Shown: positions 21,592 through 30,833 of the stretch, piece by piece
Numbering within the stretch: position 1 is the stretch's first letter
Layout: each line of letters begins with the position of its first letter
Source: Akkermansia massiliensis
GTDB taxonomy: Bacteria; Verrucomicrobiota; Verrucomicrobiia; Verrucomicrobiales; Akkermansiaceae
Direction: 5' to 3'
Length of the DNA stretch: 64,000 bases
Assembly: GCF_018847375.1 (NCBI RefSeq)
Contig: NZ_CP072036.1
Span: forward strand, 1 to 64,000
Notes under the pieces: generated by a model
Seen by the model: only the letters and a program-made list of their open reading frames with translations
Told to the model about the DNA's origin: nothing
Databases searched by the model: none
Program-made: the position numbers and the translations under genes

Positions 21592-22359
21592 TCATTTCTT
21601 GAGGATTCTCTTTAGATTGGCAATGTCCAATAACAAATTCACCGTTTCAAAATTCCCCTTGTAAAACACGCCCCAGTTATTGAAGACGCAGGGCAATTCC
21701 TTTGCCTTTTGCAGCGTATCCACCCTGATGAGAGATACCGGAACATCATTCTCTCCACAGTACCGTTTTATGATCTCAATGTTTTGATGCACAAAGGGAC
21801 ATTGCATATCATAATAAATTGTCAGCTCCCGGCTCTCAATTCTCCCCTTTTTGGCATTCGGCGCAAACCTCGGCGTTGTTCCGTCAAAGGAAAGAGCAAG
21901 CAGTTCATAGCCATGACTGACAGCATCCACCGCCTCAAAGCCGAACTTCTTCGCGAAGGATTGATCGGCAAGCCAGGCTCTCTGTTTTTCAGCTCCGAGC
22001 ATGCAAACGCCGGATTTGCCCTTTTCCCTGGCATCAGCCAGACAATATTCCATCAGCAATTTTCCATACCCTCTCCCCTTGTAGCTGCCGGAAACCCACA
22101 AGCAATATATATAATAGTAGTTGTCCCCAAGGATGGGAACCCAGGCCGTCTCCAGAGGGGCATATTCAATAAAAACCACTCCCTTGGCATTTAACTTTCT
22201 AAAGACGTGGCCTTCCCTGATCCGGCTGGAAAGCCATTGCCGCTTTGCTTCAACGCCCGGATGGGGGACCCGGCTGCGGATAATGCAGCATAAATGTTCA
22301 CTGGCCAGATTGTCCGCCGTTAAATTGATAAAATCCGCATTCAAAGGCGCATCTTCCAT
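21592..22359 (-). CDS. YoaP-like GNAT acetyltransferase with thioredoxin-like domain
   Basis: 255 residues. The N-terminal half is a GNAT acyltransferase (FINLTADNLASEHLCC start, acetyl-CoA-binding loop GSYKGRGYGK near residue 100). The C-terminal half has ELTIYYDMQCPF followed by helices, the YoaP-type thioredoxin-like domain with a single Cys. The family's function is unknown. Start: the ATG at 22359 gives the family N-terminus; a TTG 12 codons upstream is the alternative. Codon and base use are more AT-rich than in the neighbours, hinting at later acquisition. Confidence 0.85.
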   Translation of the reverse strand: MEDAPLNADFINLTADNLASEHLCCIIRSRVPHPGVEAKRQWLSSRIREGHVFRKLNAKGVVFIEYAPLETAWVPILGDNYYYIYCLWVSGSYKGRGYGKLLMEYCLADAREKGKSGVCMLGAEKQRAWLADQSFAKKFGFEAVDAVSHGYELLALSFDGTTPRFAPNAKKGRIESRELTIYYDMQCPFVHQNIEIIKRYCGENDVPVSLIRVDTLQKAKELPCVFNNWGVFYKGNFETVNLLLDIANLKRILKK

Positions 22360-22558
22360 TTTACTAATTTTAATATCCGTCTGTGGAAATGTCAAAAACT
22401 CATTCCGTGCCCCACTTTCCGCTACAAGAATAAGTTCTTTCGTTCATCCGGGCACCAGCGGACGCATTTCTCCCTTGGCAAATGGGGGCCTTACAACAGA
22501 AACAAGGCTGTACCTGCTGAAAAACAACTGTAACGGCGTGAAGGGACACCGGGGGTCC

Positions 22559-24931
22559 TCAACTGCCCCTGACGGGCGTCTCCGACGTCAGTTCATACGT
22601 CTTTTCCGTGCCATTGGCGGCCACCCGGACGGATTGCGCCACCGGGGAGGAAAGGCGGAACTGCGTTACCCTGCCGTCCTTCCAGTCCATGTCCACAGTA
22701 ATGTTGCCGCGGGCTTTCAGTCCGCGCACGCTCCCGTTTTTCCAGGCTTCCGGCAGAGCCGGCAGAAGATGCAGGCGGCCGGTGCGGGACTGGAGCAGCA
22801 TTTCAGCAAAGCCGGCCACGATGCCCATGGTCCCGTCCACCTGCATGGGCGGATGCGTGGTGAACAGGCTGTCCATCATGCTGTGGCGCATCATGCCCCG
22901 AATCATCTCATAAGCCTTTTCCCCGTCCAGAAAACGCGCCCAGAGGCTGGCGCGCCACGCCCAGGTCCAGGAGCGGCGGGAATCCCCCGTGGTTCCGCGC
23001 GCCAGCAGGGATTTGCGGGCGGCTTCCGCCCATTCCGGCGTCTTTTCCGGGCTGATCCGGCTGCCGGGATAAACGGCAAACAAGTGGGAGGTGTGCCGGT
23101 GGCGCGGGTCCCAGGAGCCGCCCGGCTTGCGGGCGATCATCCATTCCAGCAGCAGGCCGTCCTCCCCCACCCTGGGACCGGCCAGAAGATCCCTCTTGGC
23201 GGCCAGTTCCTTCCTCCAGGCAATGTCCACGCCCAGGGTTTCCGCGGCCTGTACGGTATCATGGAACAATTCCCACACGATCTGCTGGTCATGCGCGCAG
23301 CCGTCCTCCCTGGGGCCGTGTTCCGGGGACCAGCCCATCGGAGCCACCAGCGTTCCTTCCTTCACGTCCTTCAACTCCCGGGAGATTATTTCCGGCGTCA
23401 CCTTCCTGTCCTCCGTCCGGAAGTTGCTTCCTCCCGTGTGCAGGGGCTTGAGCTGGCTTTCCCAGAAACGGCAGATTTCCTTCATCATCGGGTAAGCCGT
23501 CGTTTTCAGATACTCCCTGTCCATCGTGAACAGGTAGCGTTCCCACAGATGCAGGGCATACCACGCGGAAGCGGGCTTGTTCCATTTAAATCCCTGGCCC
23601 CCGTAAATGTTCTGGGCCGTCCTGGACGTCCAGCCCGGAGCGGGCTTGCCGCCAGCCGTCCTGAACTCTTTCTCCTCCCGGGTGATTTTACGCGCGGCGG
23701 GCGCCATTTCCCGGATGTAATCCACCAGCGGGTCATAACATTCCGCCAGGTTGGAGGGGAGCACTCCCCAGTAGCACATCTGGATGTTGATATTATTGTG
23801 GTAGTCGGAATCCCACGGCGGAATCAGGCTGTAATTCCACAGGCCCTGGAGGTTGGCGGGCAGATTCCCCGGCTGGGAGGAGGAAAGGATGACGTAGCGG
23901 CCGAAGTTGAACACCAGTTCCTCCAGATCGGGATCACGGGCGTCCCTTCCGGCGTCCACCGCCTGCCTGTACCTCTTCAGCCTCTCGTTGACGGGGAGTT
24001 CCGCCGTGGCGTCCTCCGTCTCTCCCAGGTCCAGGGAAACGCGGTGGTAAAGCTTGCCGTAGGCGCCCCGGTGGGCGGCTTTCAACTGCTCCGGAGCCGC
24101 CTTGAGCGCACGGGCCAGAACGGCTTCATTCCTCTTGCGGGGCGGCTCCCCCTTCCAGTTCCGGGAAGCGTCCAGCACGTAATCCGTAGCCAGAGAAACC
24201 AGCACGCGGCAGGAATCCGCCTGCCGGACGGTGATGGAGCCGCCGTCAGCCGTGACACTTCCACCCCTGGGAAGAACGGCAATGCGCGCCTCATAGGTCA
24301 ATCCGTTTTTCAGGGAACCCTGCATCAGAATCATTCCCCTGCCCCCTCCGGCCGTGGCCGTAATCCTGTCCTGAGGATGCAAGGTCGCCAAGCGGAAGGA
24401 GGCTTCCACGGAACGGGGCCTGTCCCCCTGCACCGTCATGGAAACCACCTGGTGCGGAACGCTGGCGAAATACTCCCTCCGGTAACGGACTCCCCCGGAG
24501 TTGTAGGACACGGAGGCCAGCGCCTCCGCCACATCCAGCGTCCTTTTATAATCCTGCACGTTCTCTGCTGCCGGATACGTGATTTCCAGCGTGCCGAACG
24601 GCTGGTAGGATCCGAATTTGACGGAATCCGGCCCCTTGTCCTTGGCTTCCGCACTGCAAAAACCTCCGGACCACATGCTGATTTCCGTCAGCTCCAGGCG
24701 GTCCTTTTCCACGCCTCCGTAAATGAGCGCTCCTATTCTTCCGTTGCCGATCGGCGTGGCGTCCTTCGCCCAGGAGTTGTCCCCGGTTCCCTTCTGGGGC
24801 CGCGTCTCCTTCCATTCCGCCGGACGGCTGAACCGGACCAGGGAGGATTTCCAGGCCGTTGATTCCTCCGCCGCGCGCAGGACGTCCCCGTGGAACAGAA
24901 CACCAAGAAGGAGCAAGAAGAACGGACGCAT
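22559..24931 (-). CDS. Alpha-L-fucosidase, glycoside hydrolase family 95
   Basis: Inverting fucosidase of the kind that removes terminal alpha-1,2-linked L-fucose (some members act on galactose). The 790-residue precursor has a signal peptide (MRPFFLLLLGVLFHGDVLRA), then the GH95 N-terminal beta domain (ATPIGNGRIGALIYGG, ELTEISMWSGG), the (alpha/alpha)6 barrel with NLPANLQGLWN and NINIQMCYW, and near the C-terminus THPPMQVDGTMG, the family's conserved acid-loop region. It is transcribed divergently from eboE, with 217 bases between. With the GH29 enzyme it would strip fucose caps from mucin glycans outside the cytoplasm. Confidence 0.93.
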   Translation of the reverse strand: MRPFFLLLLGVLFHGDVLRAAEESTAWKSSLVRFSRPAEWKETRPQKGTGDNSWAKDATPIGNGRIGALIYGGVEKDRLELTEISMWSGGFCSAEAKDKGPDSVKFGSYQPFGTLEITYPAAENVQDYKRTLDVAEALASVSYNSGGVRYRREYFASVPHQVVSMTVQGDRPRSVEASFRLATLHPQDRITATAGGGRGMILMQGSLKNGLTYEARIAVLPRGGSVTADGGSITVRQADSCRVLVSLATDYVLDASRNWKGEPPRKRNEAVLARALKAAPEQLKAAHRGAYGKLYHRVSLDLGETEDATAELPVNERLKRYRQAVDAGRDARDPDLEELVFNFGRYVILSSSQPGNLPANLQGLWNYSLIPPWDSDYHNNINIQMCYWGVLPSNLAECYDPLVDYIREMAPAARKITREEKEFRTAGGKPAPGWTSRTAQNIYGGQGFKWNKPASAWYALHLWERYLFTMDREYLKTTAYPMMKEICRFWESQLKPLHTGGSNFRTEDRKVTPEIISRELKDVKEGTLVAPMGWSPEHGPREDGCAHDQQIVWELFHDTVQAAETLGVDIAWRKELAAKRDLLAGPRVGEDGLLLEWMIARKPGGSWDPRHRHTSHLFAVYPGSRISPEKTPEWAEAARKSLLARGTTGDSRRSWTWAWRASLWARFLDGEKAYEMIRGMMRHSMMDSLFTTHPPMQVDGTMGIVAGFAEMLLQSRTGRLHLLPALPEAWKNGSVRGLKARGNITVDMDWKDGRVTQFRLSSPVAQSVRVAANGTEKTYELTSETPVRGS

Positions 24932-25148
24932 AACGGAAAGATACTACCATATATCCGGAGCCTTTTCAAAGCCATTCTTTCCGCCGGAAAGGACGCTTCC
25001 GGATGACGCCAAAAGCCGCAATTCCATGAAATTTTTCCTCACTGCGGAACCGTATGTAGGCTTGAGGAACGTCCCATGCGCACGCATTTTCCACCATTTT
25101 CCCCCGGAGTGGAACGCCGTTCCCCAAAACAGCACATACTGCCCCGCC

Positions 25149-26291
25149 ATGCTTTCCTACTGCACCAACATCCATCCCGCCGAATCCTGGGCGGAAACCC
25201 GGGAAGCCCTCCAGACCCACGTTCCCCGCATCCGGCAGGAACTGGCCGCACTGAATTCCCCCCTGAAGGACCGCCCCCTGGGCATCGGCCTGCGCCTGTC
25301 CGCCAGGGCGGCAGCGGAACTGCTGGAAACGCCGCACGCCGTGGAAGCCCTGAAATCATGGCTGGACGAACACGACGCGCGCGTGGAAACCCTCAACGGC
25401 TTTCCCTACGGGAACTTTCACGGCCAGCGGGTGAAGGAACACGTTTTCCAGCCGGACTGGACCACGCCGGAACGTTTTGAATACACCTGCAACCTCTTCC
25501 GCATCCTGGCCCGCATCGGGGATGAAAACGCAGACAGGCTGACCGTCAGCACGCTCCCCGCCTCCCACAGCTGGTTCCATGCGGAGGAGGAGCGCATGTT
25601 CTCCCGTCTGGACGCCATGAGCGGATTCCTGGACGTGCTGAGCAGGCAGACCGGACGCCTGATGCAGCTTGGGCTGGAGCCGGAGCCATTCGGCCATTTC
25701 CACGATACGGAGGGCGCCATCCGCTTTTTCAACGGCCTGCGCAACCACTCCCGCCGCCCCGAACTCATTGAACGCCACCTGGGGCTGACGTATGACACCT
25801 GCCACTTCGCCATCCTGCGGGAGGAACCGGCAGACACCCTCTCCGCCTGGGAGGAAAACAACATCTCCCTCTGCAAGGTGCAGTTCTCCAACGCCCTGGA
25901 ATGCCGCATACGCGGGGAGGAAGACCTGGAACGCCTCCGCCAGTTTGACGACGGCGTTTATTTCCACCAGACCAGCATCCTCCACCGGGGCAGAACCATG
26001 CTTTTCCCGGACCTGCCGAACGCCCTGGCCTACGGGCGGGATTACGCGGAAGAAACGCGGGATTCCCAATGGCGCATTCATTACCACATTCCCCTGTACG
26101 CCTCCCCGGAACCGCCCCTGCGGGGCACGGAGGATTTCATCCTGAAAACGCACGCCTTCCTCCGCAGCCATCCGGGCCTGAACCCGCACCTGGAGGTGGA
26201 AACCTATACGTGGAGCGTCCTGCCGGACCATCTGAAAATTCCCCTGGCCGCCCAGATTGCCCGTGAACTGCATTACGTTGAAACCCTGTAA
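25149..26291 (+). CDS. eboE: EboE-like metabolite traffic protein (TIM-barrel)
   Basis: 380-residue protein matching EboE, one of the proteins of the ebo cluster thought to move a precursor metabolite to the periplasm in cyanobacteria and algal symbionts. The start LSYCTNIHPAESW and the following GIGLRLSA and NGFPYGNFHG segments are characteristic, on a xylose-isomerase-like TIM-barrel scaffold with conserved Glu/His residues (EPEPFGHF, DTCHFA). The frame is open for 142 codons upstream but the ATG at 25149 starts the conserved part. No other ebo gene is adjacent, so its role here may differ. It is followed after 3 bases by the lipoprotein gene, suggesting co-transcription. Confidence 0.82.
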   Translation: MLSYCTNIHPAESWAETREALQTHVPRIRQELAALNSPLKDRPLGIGLRLSARAAAELLETPHAVEALKSWLDEHDARVETLNGFPYGNFHGQRVKEHVFQPDWTTPERFEYTCNLFRILARIGDENADRLTVSTLPASHSWFHAEEERMFSRLDAMSGFLDVLSRQTGRLMQLGLEPEPFGHFHDTEGAIRFFNGLRNHSRRPELIERHLGLTYDTCHFAILREEPADTLSAWEENNISLCKVQFSNALECRIRGEEDLERLRQFDDGVYFHQTSILHRGRTMLFPDLPNALAYGRDYAEETRDSQWRIHYHIPLYASPEPPLRGTEDFILKTHAFLRSHPGLNPHLEVETYTWSVLPDHLKIPLAAQIARELHYVETL

Positions 26292-26294
26292 GAG

Positions 26295-27245
26295 ATGACC
26301 CGCATTCACAAACACGCCGCCCTGACCGCCGGATTCCTGCTGCTGGCCTCCGGCCTCTCCTCCTGCACCCTCCTTCCCGCTTCCTCCTCCGGCAGCCCGG
26401 ATACGCCGCGGAGCCTGGGCGCGCGCATGGAAAAGCATACGGAAGTCCTGCAAAAAGACATCGGGCCCAGAAACGCCCGGCAGCCCAAATCCATGGAAGC
26501 CGCCGCCAAATACATCGCCGGAAGCTTCTCGGACATGGGTTATGCCGTCACCTTGCAGCCCGTTTCCGGAGGGGATGCGAAAAAGGGGACCGCCATCTAC
26601 AACGTCTTGGTTTACAAGCCCGGACTGTATTCCAACAACCAGAGCATCGTGGTGGGGGCCAATTACGATTCCAGCGAACGGTTCAACAACGGAAGCGGAG
26701 CGGCCCTGCTGCTGGAAACGGCCAGGGGCCTCAAGGACATTCCCACCAACCACAACATTTACTTCGTCGCGTATGCAAACGGAGCGGAACCCGCATCCGC
26801 CTCCTCAGGAGCCTCCGTCCACGCCAAAACCCTGAGCGGCAGCATCGGCGCGGCCAACATCCTGGGCATGATCAACCTGGAACCGCAGGAACTGGCCGCC
26901 GCTGCGGAGCAGAAACAGCCGGAACCGGAATCCCCGCAGGAAGCCGTGCTGTTCATGACCACGCTCCGCGGCAAGGAATTCGCGGGCCAGTGCGCCACTC
27001 CCTTCACCAAATCCTGGGAGCAGGCTCCCCCCACCTTCCACCGGGAGCCCTCCGCCATTGCGGGCAATGACCGCCATTACGCGGCGCTGGGCATCCCCAC
27101 GGTCTCATGCCTGTGCAAGTACGCCATTACGGATTCCCATACGGAGGACTATGTGCACGCCCTGACGGACATGATTCACCAGGTGGCGGACAATGACGTG
27201 CCCAAACCGGAGAAAAACGCCGCGGCGGACCAGAAAAAACCCTGA
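26295..27245 (+). CDS. Peptidase-M28-like lipoprotein, metal ligands lost
   Basis: 316 residues with a lipoprotein signal (lipobox LSSC, Cys24). The body has the layout of M28 aminopeptidases: helix with AAKYIAGSFSDMGY, strand SIVVGANYDSS, helix GSGAALLLETARGL, strand NIYFVAYANGAE, and a C-terminal GNDRHYAALGIPTV. In active M28 enzymes the corresponding positions read H-Y-D, D-D-N, E-E and S-D-H. Here they are N-Y-D, F-N-N, A-E and N-D-R-H, so at least the first His and the bridging Asp appear to be missing. It is probably a non-catalytic relative or one with altered chemistry. It begins 3 bases after the eboE stop. Confidence 0.78.
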   Translation: MTRIHKHAALTAGFLLLASGLSSCTLLPASSSGSPDTPRSLGARMEKHTEVLQKDIGPRNARQPKSMEAAAKYIAGSFSDMGYAVTLQPVSGGDAKKGTAIYNVLVYKPGLYSNNQSIVVGANYDSSERFNNGSGAALLLETARGLKDIPTNHNIYFVAYANGAEPASASSGASVHAKTLSGSIGAANILGMINLEPQELAAAAEQKQPEPESPQEAVLFMTTLRGKEFAGQCATPFTKSWEQAPPTFHREPSAIAGNDRHYAALGIPTVSCLCKYAITDSHTEDYVHALTDMIHQVADNDVPKPEKNAAADQKKP

Positions 27246-27268
27246 CGCCTCTTTCTCCCCCTCTTCTT

Positions 27269-28423
27269 TTACCGGGACAGCTTTCTTCTTCCGTGGCCGC
27301 CGCCCAGCATCAGCACGGGCATGAAGGAGAGCGCCACCAGCGCAATGACCATCGGCATCCAGTTGTCGGAATACCGCTGCATCAGGAAGGAGGTCAGGGA
27401 AGGCCCGGCCAGCGTGCCAATGGAGTAGCTCAGCAGCAGAAGCTGGTTCATGGTCACCAGCTCATCCCGTGAGGCCTCTTCACACCCCCAGGCCATGGCG
27501 ACGGGGTACAGGGAGAAACCCGCCAGCCCCAGCGCGATCAGGGAGGGGGCCATCAGGCCGCCTTTCAGCACCAGTCCGGCACAGGCGGCCACCACCAGCA
27601 GGGACTGGCATTTCATGACGAAGGCGCGCCCGTACTTGTCCGCCAGCCGTCCCATGGGCCACTGGCCCAGAATGGCCGCGGCAATCAGCAGGGCCATCCA
27701 GTACCCCACGGAGGAGTGGTTCATGCCCTGGTGTTTCAGGAACAGGGGCATCAGGCAATAAATCGTTCCCAGCACCACGCCGGAAATAACGCACCCCACC
27801 ACGCCCAGGAATACGCTGCGGCGTTTCAGCAGCGTCCGAACCTCCACATGGGTGGAAGACAGGGCGCCCGCGGAATCAGACTCCAGGCGGGCAAACAGCA
27901 GGGGAATCATGCCCACTGCGGACAGAACGCATACCTCCGTCACCACCAGGGACATGTCACTGGGGAACCAGCCCAGGAGGAGCTGGCCCAGCACCGTTCC
28001 CAGATAATAAACCACCAGGTAGGATGCCAGAAGAATGCCGCGGGTTTTCAGCGTTCCGGCCCTCAGCAGGGCGCTTTCCACCACCACCCAGACCAGGGCG
28101 CAGCTTATCCCCGTCAGCAGCCGGAGGCCGCTCCAGGCCAGCGCGCCGGGAAACACAAGCAGCAGCAGGGTGGACGCCGCGCATAAAACGCACGCGTACT
28201 GGTAGCTACCCTTGAACCCGGCCTTGCGGATCACCCCGCCGGCCATCAGCGTGCCCGCCAGGTTCCCCAGAAAGAAAAAAGCCCCCACCAGCCCGGCCTC
28301 CCAGGTGGCGGCGTCAGACTGTTCCATCCACAGCGGAACCACCGTATTCAGAACGGCAAACGCCACCGTCTGAAAAAGAAGCCCCGCCAGCAGCAGGGCA
28401 ATAGGCCAGGTAAATGTACGCAT
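27269..28423 (-). CDS. MFS transporter (YcaD-like)
   Basis: 384-residue integral membrane protein with about twelve hydrophobic helices, of the MFS group related to YcaD. The loop 2/3 signature region GVIRKAGFKG and the mirrored loop 8/9 MGRLADKYGRAF are present. The start at 28423 begins directly before the first helix (RTFTWPIALLLAGLLFQ); the frame extends 12 codons upstream. The substrate is unknown. It converges with the M28-like gene with only 23 bases between stops. Confidence 0.88.
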   Translation of the reverse strand: MRTFTWPIALLLAGLLFQTVAFAVLNTVVPLWMEQSDAATWEAGLVGAFFFLGNLAGTLMAGGVIRKAGFKGSYQYACVLCAASTLLLLVFPGALAWSGLRLLTGISCALVWVVVESALLRAGTLKTRGILLASYLVVYYLGTVLGQLLLGWFPSDMSLVVTEVCVLSAVGMIPLLFARLESDSAGALSSTHVEVRTLLKRRSVFLGVVGCVISGVVLGTIYCLMPLFLKHQGMNHSSVGYWMALLIAAAILGQWPMGRLADKYGRAFVMKCQSLLVVAACAGLVLKGGLMAPSLIALGLAGFSLYPVAMAWGCEEASRDELVTMNQLLLLSYSIGTLAGPSLTSFLMQRYSDNWMPMVIALVALSFMPVLMLGGGHGRRKLSR

Positions 28424-28573
28424 CACGATAAAGCGGGGACTATAGCACCAAAGCCGCATCAGTCAACCGCCTCTTCCGCCGGAAATAAAAACAGGGAAAG
28501 CATTCCCGCAGAACAAGACATAAATTATTGATAATAAACTATCAATAAACCATTAAAAAAATATAGTGGACTG

Positions 28574-29971
28574 TCATATCCCCCGGCGCAGGGAGGCGGG
28601 CAGAATCTTCATCTGCTCCCGGTACTTCGCCACCGTGCGGCGGGCGATGTTCACCCCCTGCTCCTGCAGCGCGGCGGTCAGCCTGGCGTCACTGAGGGGT
28701 TTGGAAGAATCTTCCTCTGCAATCAACCGCCGCATCAGCTCCTGAACGGCGCCGGACGCCACGGCCTCCGCGCCCGCTCCGTCCGGGGAAGCGCCCCCCT
28801 CAGCCGGAACGCCCGCGCTGAAAAAGGCCCTCAGCTCCTTCATTCCCCACTTGCACAACAGGTACTTGTCCCGGCACGCACGGGAAACCGTGGAGACATG
28901 CACGCCCATTTCCTCCGCCACCTCCTCCATGCCCATGGCCTTCAGCCGGGACGGGCCGAACCTGAAAAAATCCTTCTGCCGCCGCACAATGGCGCGGGCC
29001 AGGCGCAGCACGGTCTCCTGCCTCATGTCCAGGGCGCGCAGCAGCTCCTGCCCTTCCCGGAATGCCTTGCGGAGATACTGCCTGAGCTCCCGGCTGCCGG
29101 AGCTCTCCGCCATCAGCTCCATGTACCGTTCATTCATGGACAGGCGCGGCAGGTACTCGGAAGTGAGGACTACATCCAGAACCCCGGAAGGCCCTTCCTC
29201 CACGATGACGTCAGGAAGCAGATGGGGATTGCCGCCGGGAGCATAGGCGCAGCCGGGATCCGGCGTCAGGCTGCGGATCACTTCAAGGGCCTCCGCCACG
29301 GCTTCCGGCTCCACGTCCAGCAGGCGCGCGGCCTCCTCATACTTGTGCGCCGCCAGCTCCCGCCAGCAGCGTTTGACCAGGCGGAAGGCAAGCGAACGCT
29401 TCAGGCCGCGCTGCTCAAGCTGAATCAGCAGGGAATCCCTCAAATCCACCGCTCCCACGCCGGGAGGGTCCATCCCCCTCAGTACGGCCAGGGCCTCCTG
29501 CATATCCCGCATGCTGAAGCACTCCCGTTCCTCCAGCTCCTGCGGGGATTCCGTCAGGAAGCCGCGGTCGTCCAGGGCGTCAATCAGCAGGAACAGGGCG
29601 TCCCGGGCGCGCCCGGTCAGCGCGGAATGCTGCGCCTGGTCCGTCAAATGGGTTTTCAGGGATTCCGGAGCCACGATGGACTCATACATGAAATCGCGGC
29701 GTGCGGCGGCCTCCGCGGATGGGCGGCCTTCCGGCGTAAACTCGTTCCAGCCGTCCTCCCGCTCATTCCAGGCGTCTCCGTCCGGGCCGTCCTCCAGGGC
29801 CTCCGGAGAAGTGTCCGGCAATTCCTCAAGCATGGGATTGGTCTCCAGCGCGTGGCGGAGAAGCTGCTTCAATTCCAGAGCGGAGGCCTGGAGAATCTGC
29901 ATCCCGGCCTGCATGGACTGGGAGGCGGCCATCTGGCGCGCCATTCCATGCTGCAGGGATACCTCACTCAT
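28574..29971 (-). CDS. rpoN: RNA polymerase sigma-54 factor
   Basis: Directs RNA polymerase to -24/-12 promoters that need an AAA+ activator. The 465-residue product has region I (SLQHGMARQM ... LQASALELKQLLRHALETNPMLEE), an acidic region II, the core-binding domain, the helix-turn-helix (MGVHVSTVSRACRDK) and a C-terminal RpoN box with the exact consensus ARRTVAKYRE. The ATG at 29971 opens region I; the longer frame upstream is not conserved in character. Its presence predicts sigma-54 promoters elsewhere; none was recognised in this window, and no activator gene is present. Confidence 0.96.
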   Translation of the reverse strand: MSEVSLQHGMARQMAASQSMQAGMQILQASALELKQLLRHALETNPMLEELPDTSPEALEDGPDGDAWNEREDGWNEFTPEGRPSAEAAARRDFMYESIVAPESLKTHLTDQAQHSALTGRARDALFLLIDALDDRGFLTESPQELEERECFSMRDMQEALAVLRGMDPPGVGAVDLRDSLLIQLEQRGLKRSLAFRLVKRCWRELAAHKYEEAARLLDVEPEAVAEALEVIRSLTPDPGCAYAPGGNPHLLPDVIVEEGPSGVLDVVLTSEYLPRLSMNERYMELMAESSGSRELRQYLRKAFREGQELLRALDMRQETVLRLARAIVRRQKDFFRFGPSRLKAMGMEEVAEEMGVHVSTVSRACRDKYLLCKWGMKELRAFFSAGVPAEGGASPDGAGAEAVASGAVQELMRRLIAEEDSSKPLSDARLTAALQEQGVNIARRTVAKYREQMKILPASLRRGI

Positions 29972-30113
29972 ACTGTCACAAGCTACACCACCCCCCGGAA
30001 TCTGGCAAGGGGGAACGCCCCGGCGCAAGAGCTGCCAGCGCACAGCAGAAGCGGAAAAAGACCACAACTTTCATGTAACGTTTAAAAAAAACATGCGTAT
30101 ACTATGAAAGTAA

Positions 30114-30833
30114 ATGAAAACCTTGCATGCAATTGCGTTCTCCCTCCTGGCCTCCCTCTCCATGGCGACGGCGGCCGACCTGCCGTCCCCCCTGCTCCCG
30201 TTGCCGCGGGAACAGCCCCAATGGTGGAGGCAGCAGTATGAACAGCAGGTGGAACAGGTGAAAAACAATCCCTGCGGCGTCCTTTTCCTGGGAGACTCCA
30301 TCACGGACTATTGGAAAAGAGAAGGAAAACAAGTATGGGAAAAGGAATTCAAACCCTACCATCCCTGCAACTTCGGCATTTCCGGAGACCAGACCACCAA
30401 CCTGATTTACCGCATCACGGATTCCGGCATACCGGCCCAGACGGAACCCAAACTCTGCATCGTCATGATCGGCACCAATAACACCGGCCATTTCAAGGCT
30501 GGGGAAGCTCCGGAAAAAACGGCCATGGGCATTCTGGGCGCCGTGGAGCACCTGCTGGTCAGGTTCCCGGACACCCATGTGCTCCTGCTGGGCATTTTCC
30601 CCCGCGGCACGGGGCCGCAGGACAAGCTGCGCCAGCACAATGATAAAATCAATGCCATCCTGGCCCAGTGCAAACTGCCCCGCACCACCTACGCCAATAT
30701 CAACAAGCGCTTTCTGGACCCCGCAGGCAAGCTCCTGCCCGGCATCAGCAGGGACAACCTGCACTTTACGGAAAAGGGTTATGCCATCTGGGCAAACGCC
30801 GTGCTGCCCTACATGAAAAAATACTGCAAGTAA
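30114..30833 (+). CDS. Secreted SGNH/GDSL hydrolase
   Basis: 239-residue precursor with a signal peptide (KTLHAIAFSLLASLSMATAA). The SGNH blocks are intact: block I FLGDSITDYW with the nucleophile Ser, block II Gly in FGISGDQTTN, block III IGTNNTGH with the Asn, and block V DNLHFTEKGY with the catalytic Asp/His pair. It is related to the PAF-acetylhydrolase subunit and to rhamnogalacturonan acetylesterase-like enzymes, so likely an extracytoplasmic esterase or deacetylase. Removal of O-acetyl groups from host glycans would fit the neighbourhood, but this is inference. Confidence 0.9.
   Translation: MKTLHAIAFSLLASLSMATAADLPSPLLPLPREQPQWWRQQYEQQVEQVKNNPCGVLFLGDSITDYWKREGKQVWEKEFKPYHPCNFGISGDQTTNLIYRITDSGIPAQTEPKLCIVMIGTNNTGHFKAGEAPEKTAMGILGAVEHLLVRFPDTHVLLLGIFPRGTGPQDKLRQHNDKINAILAQCKLPRTTYANINKRFLDPAGKLLPGISRDNLHFTEKGYAIWANAVLPYMKKYCK

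Noticed and set aside
22121..24862. A 913-codon forward frame opposite the GH95 gene.
   Set aside because: Mirror frame of the GH95 gene; no recognisable domain, and the reverse-strand protein has a signal peptide and all GH95 segments.
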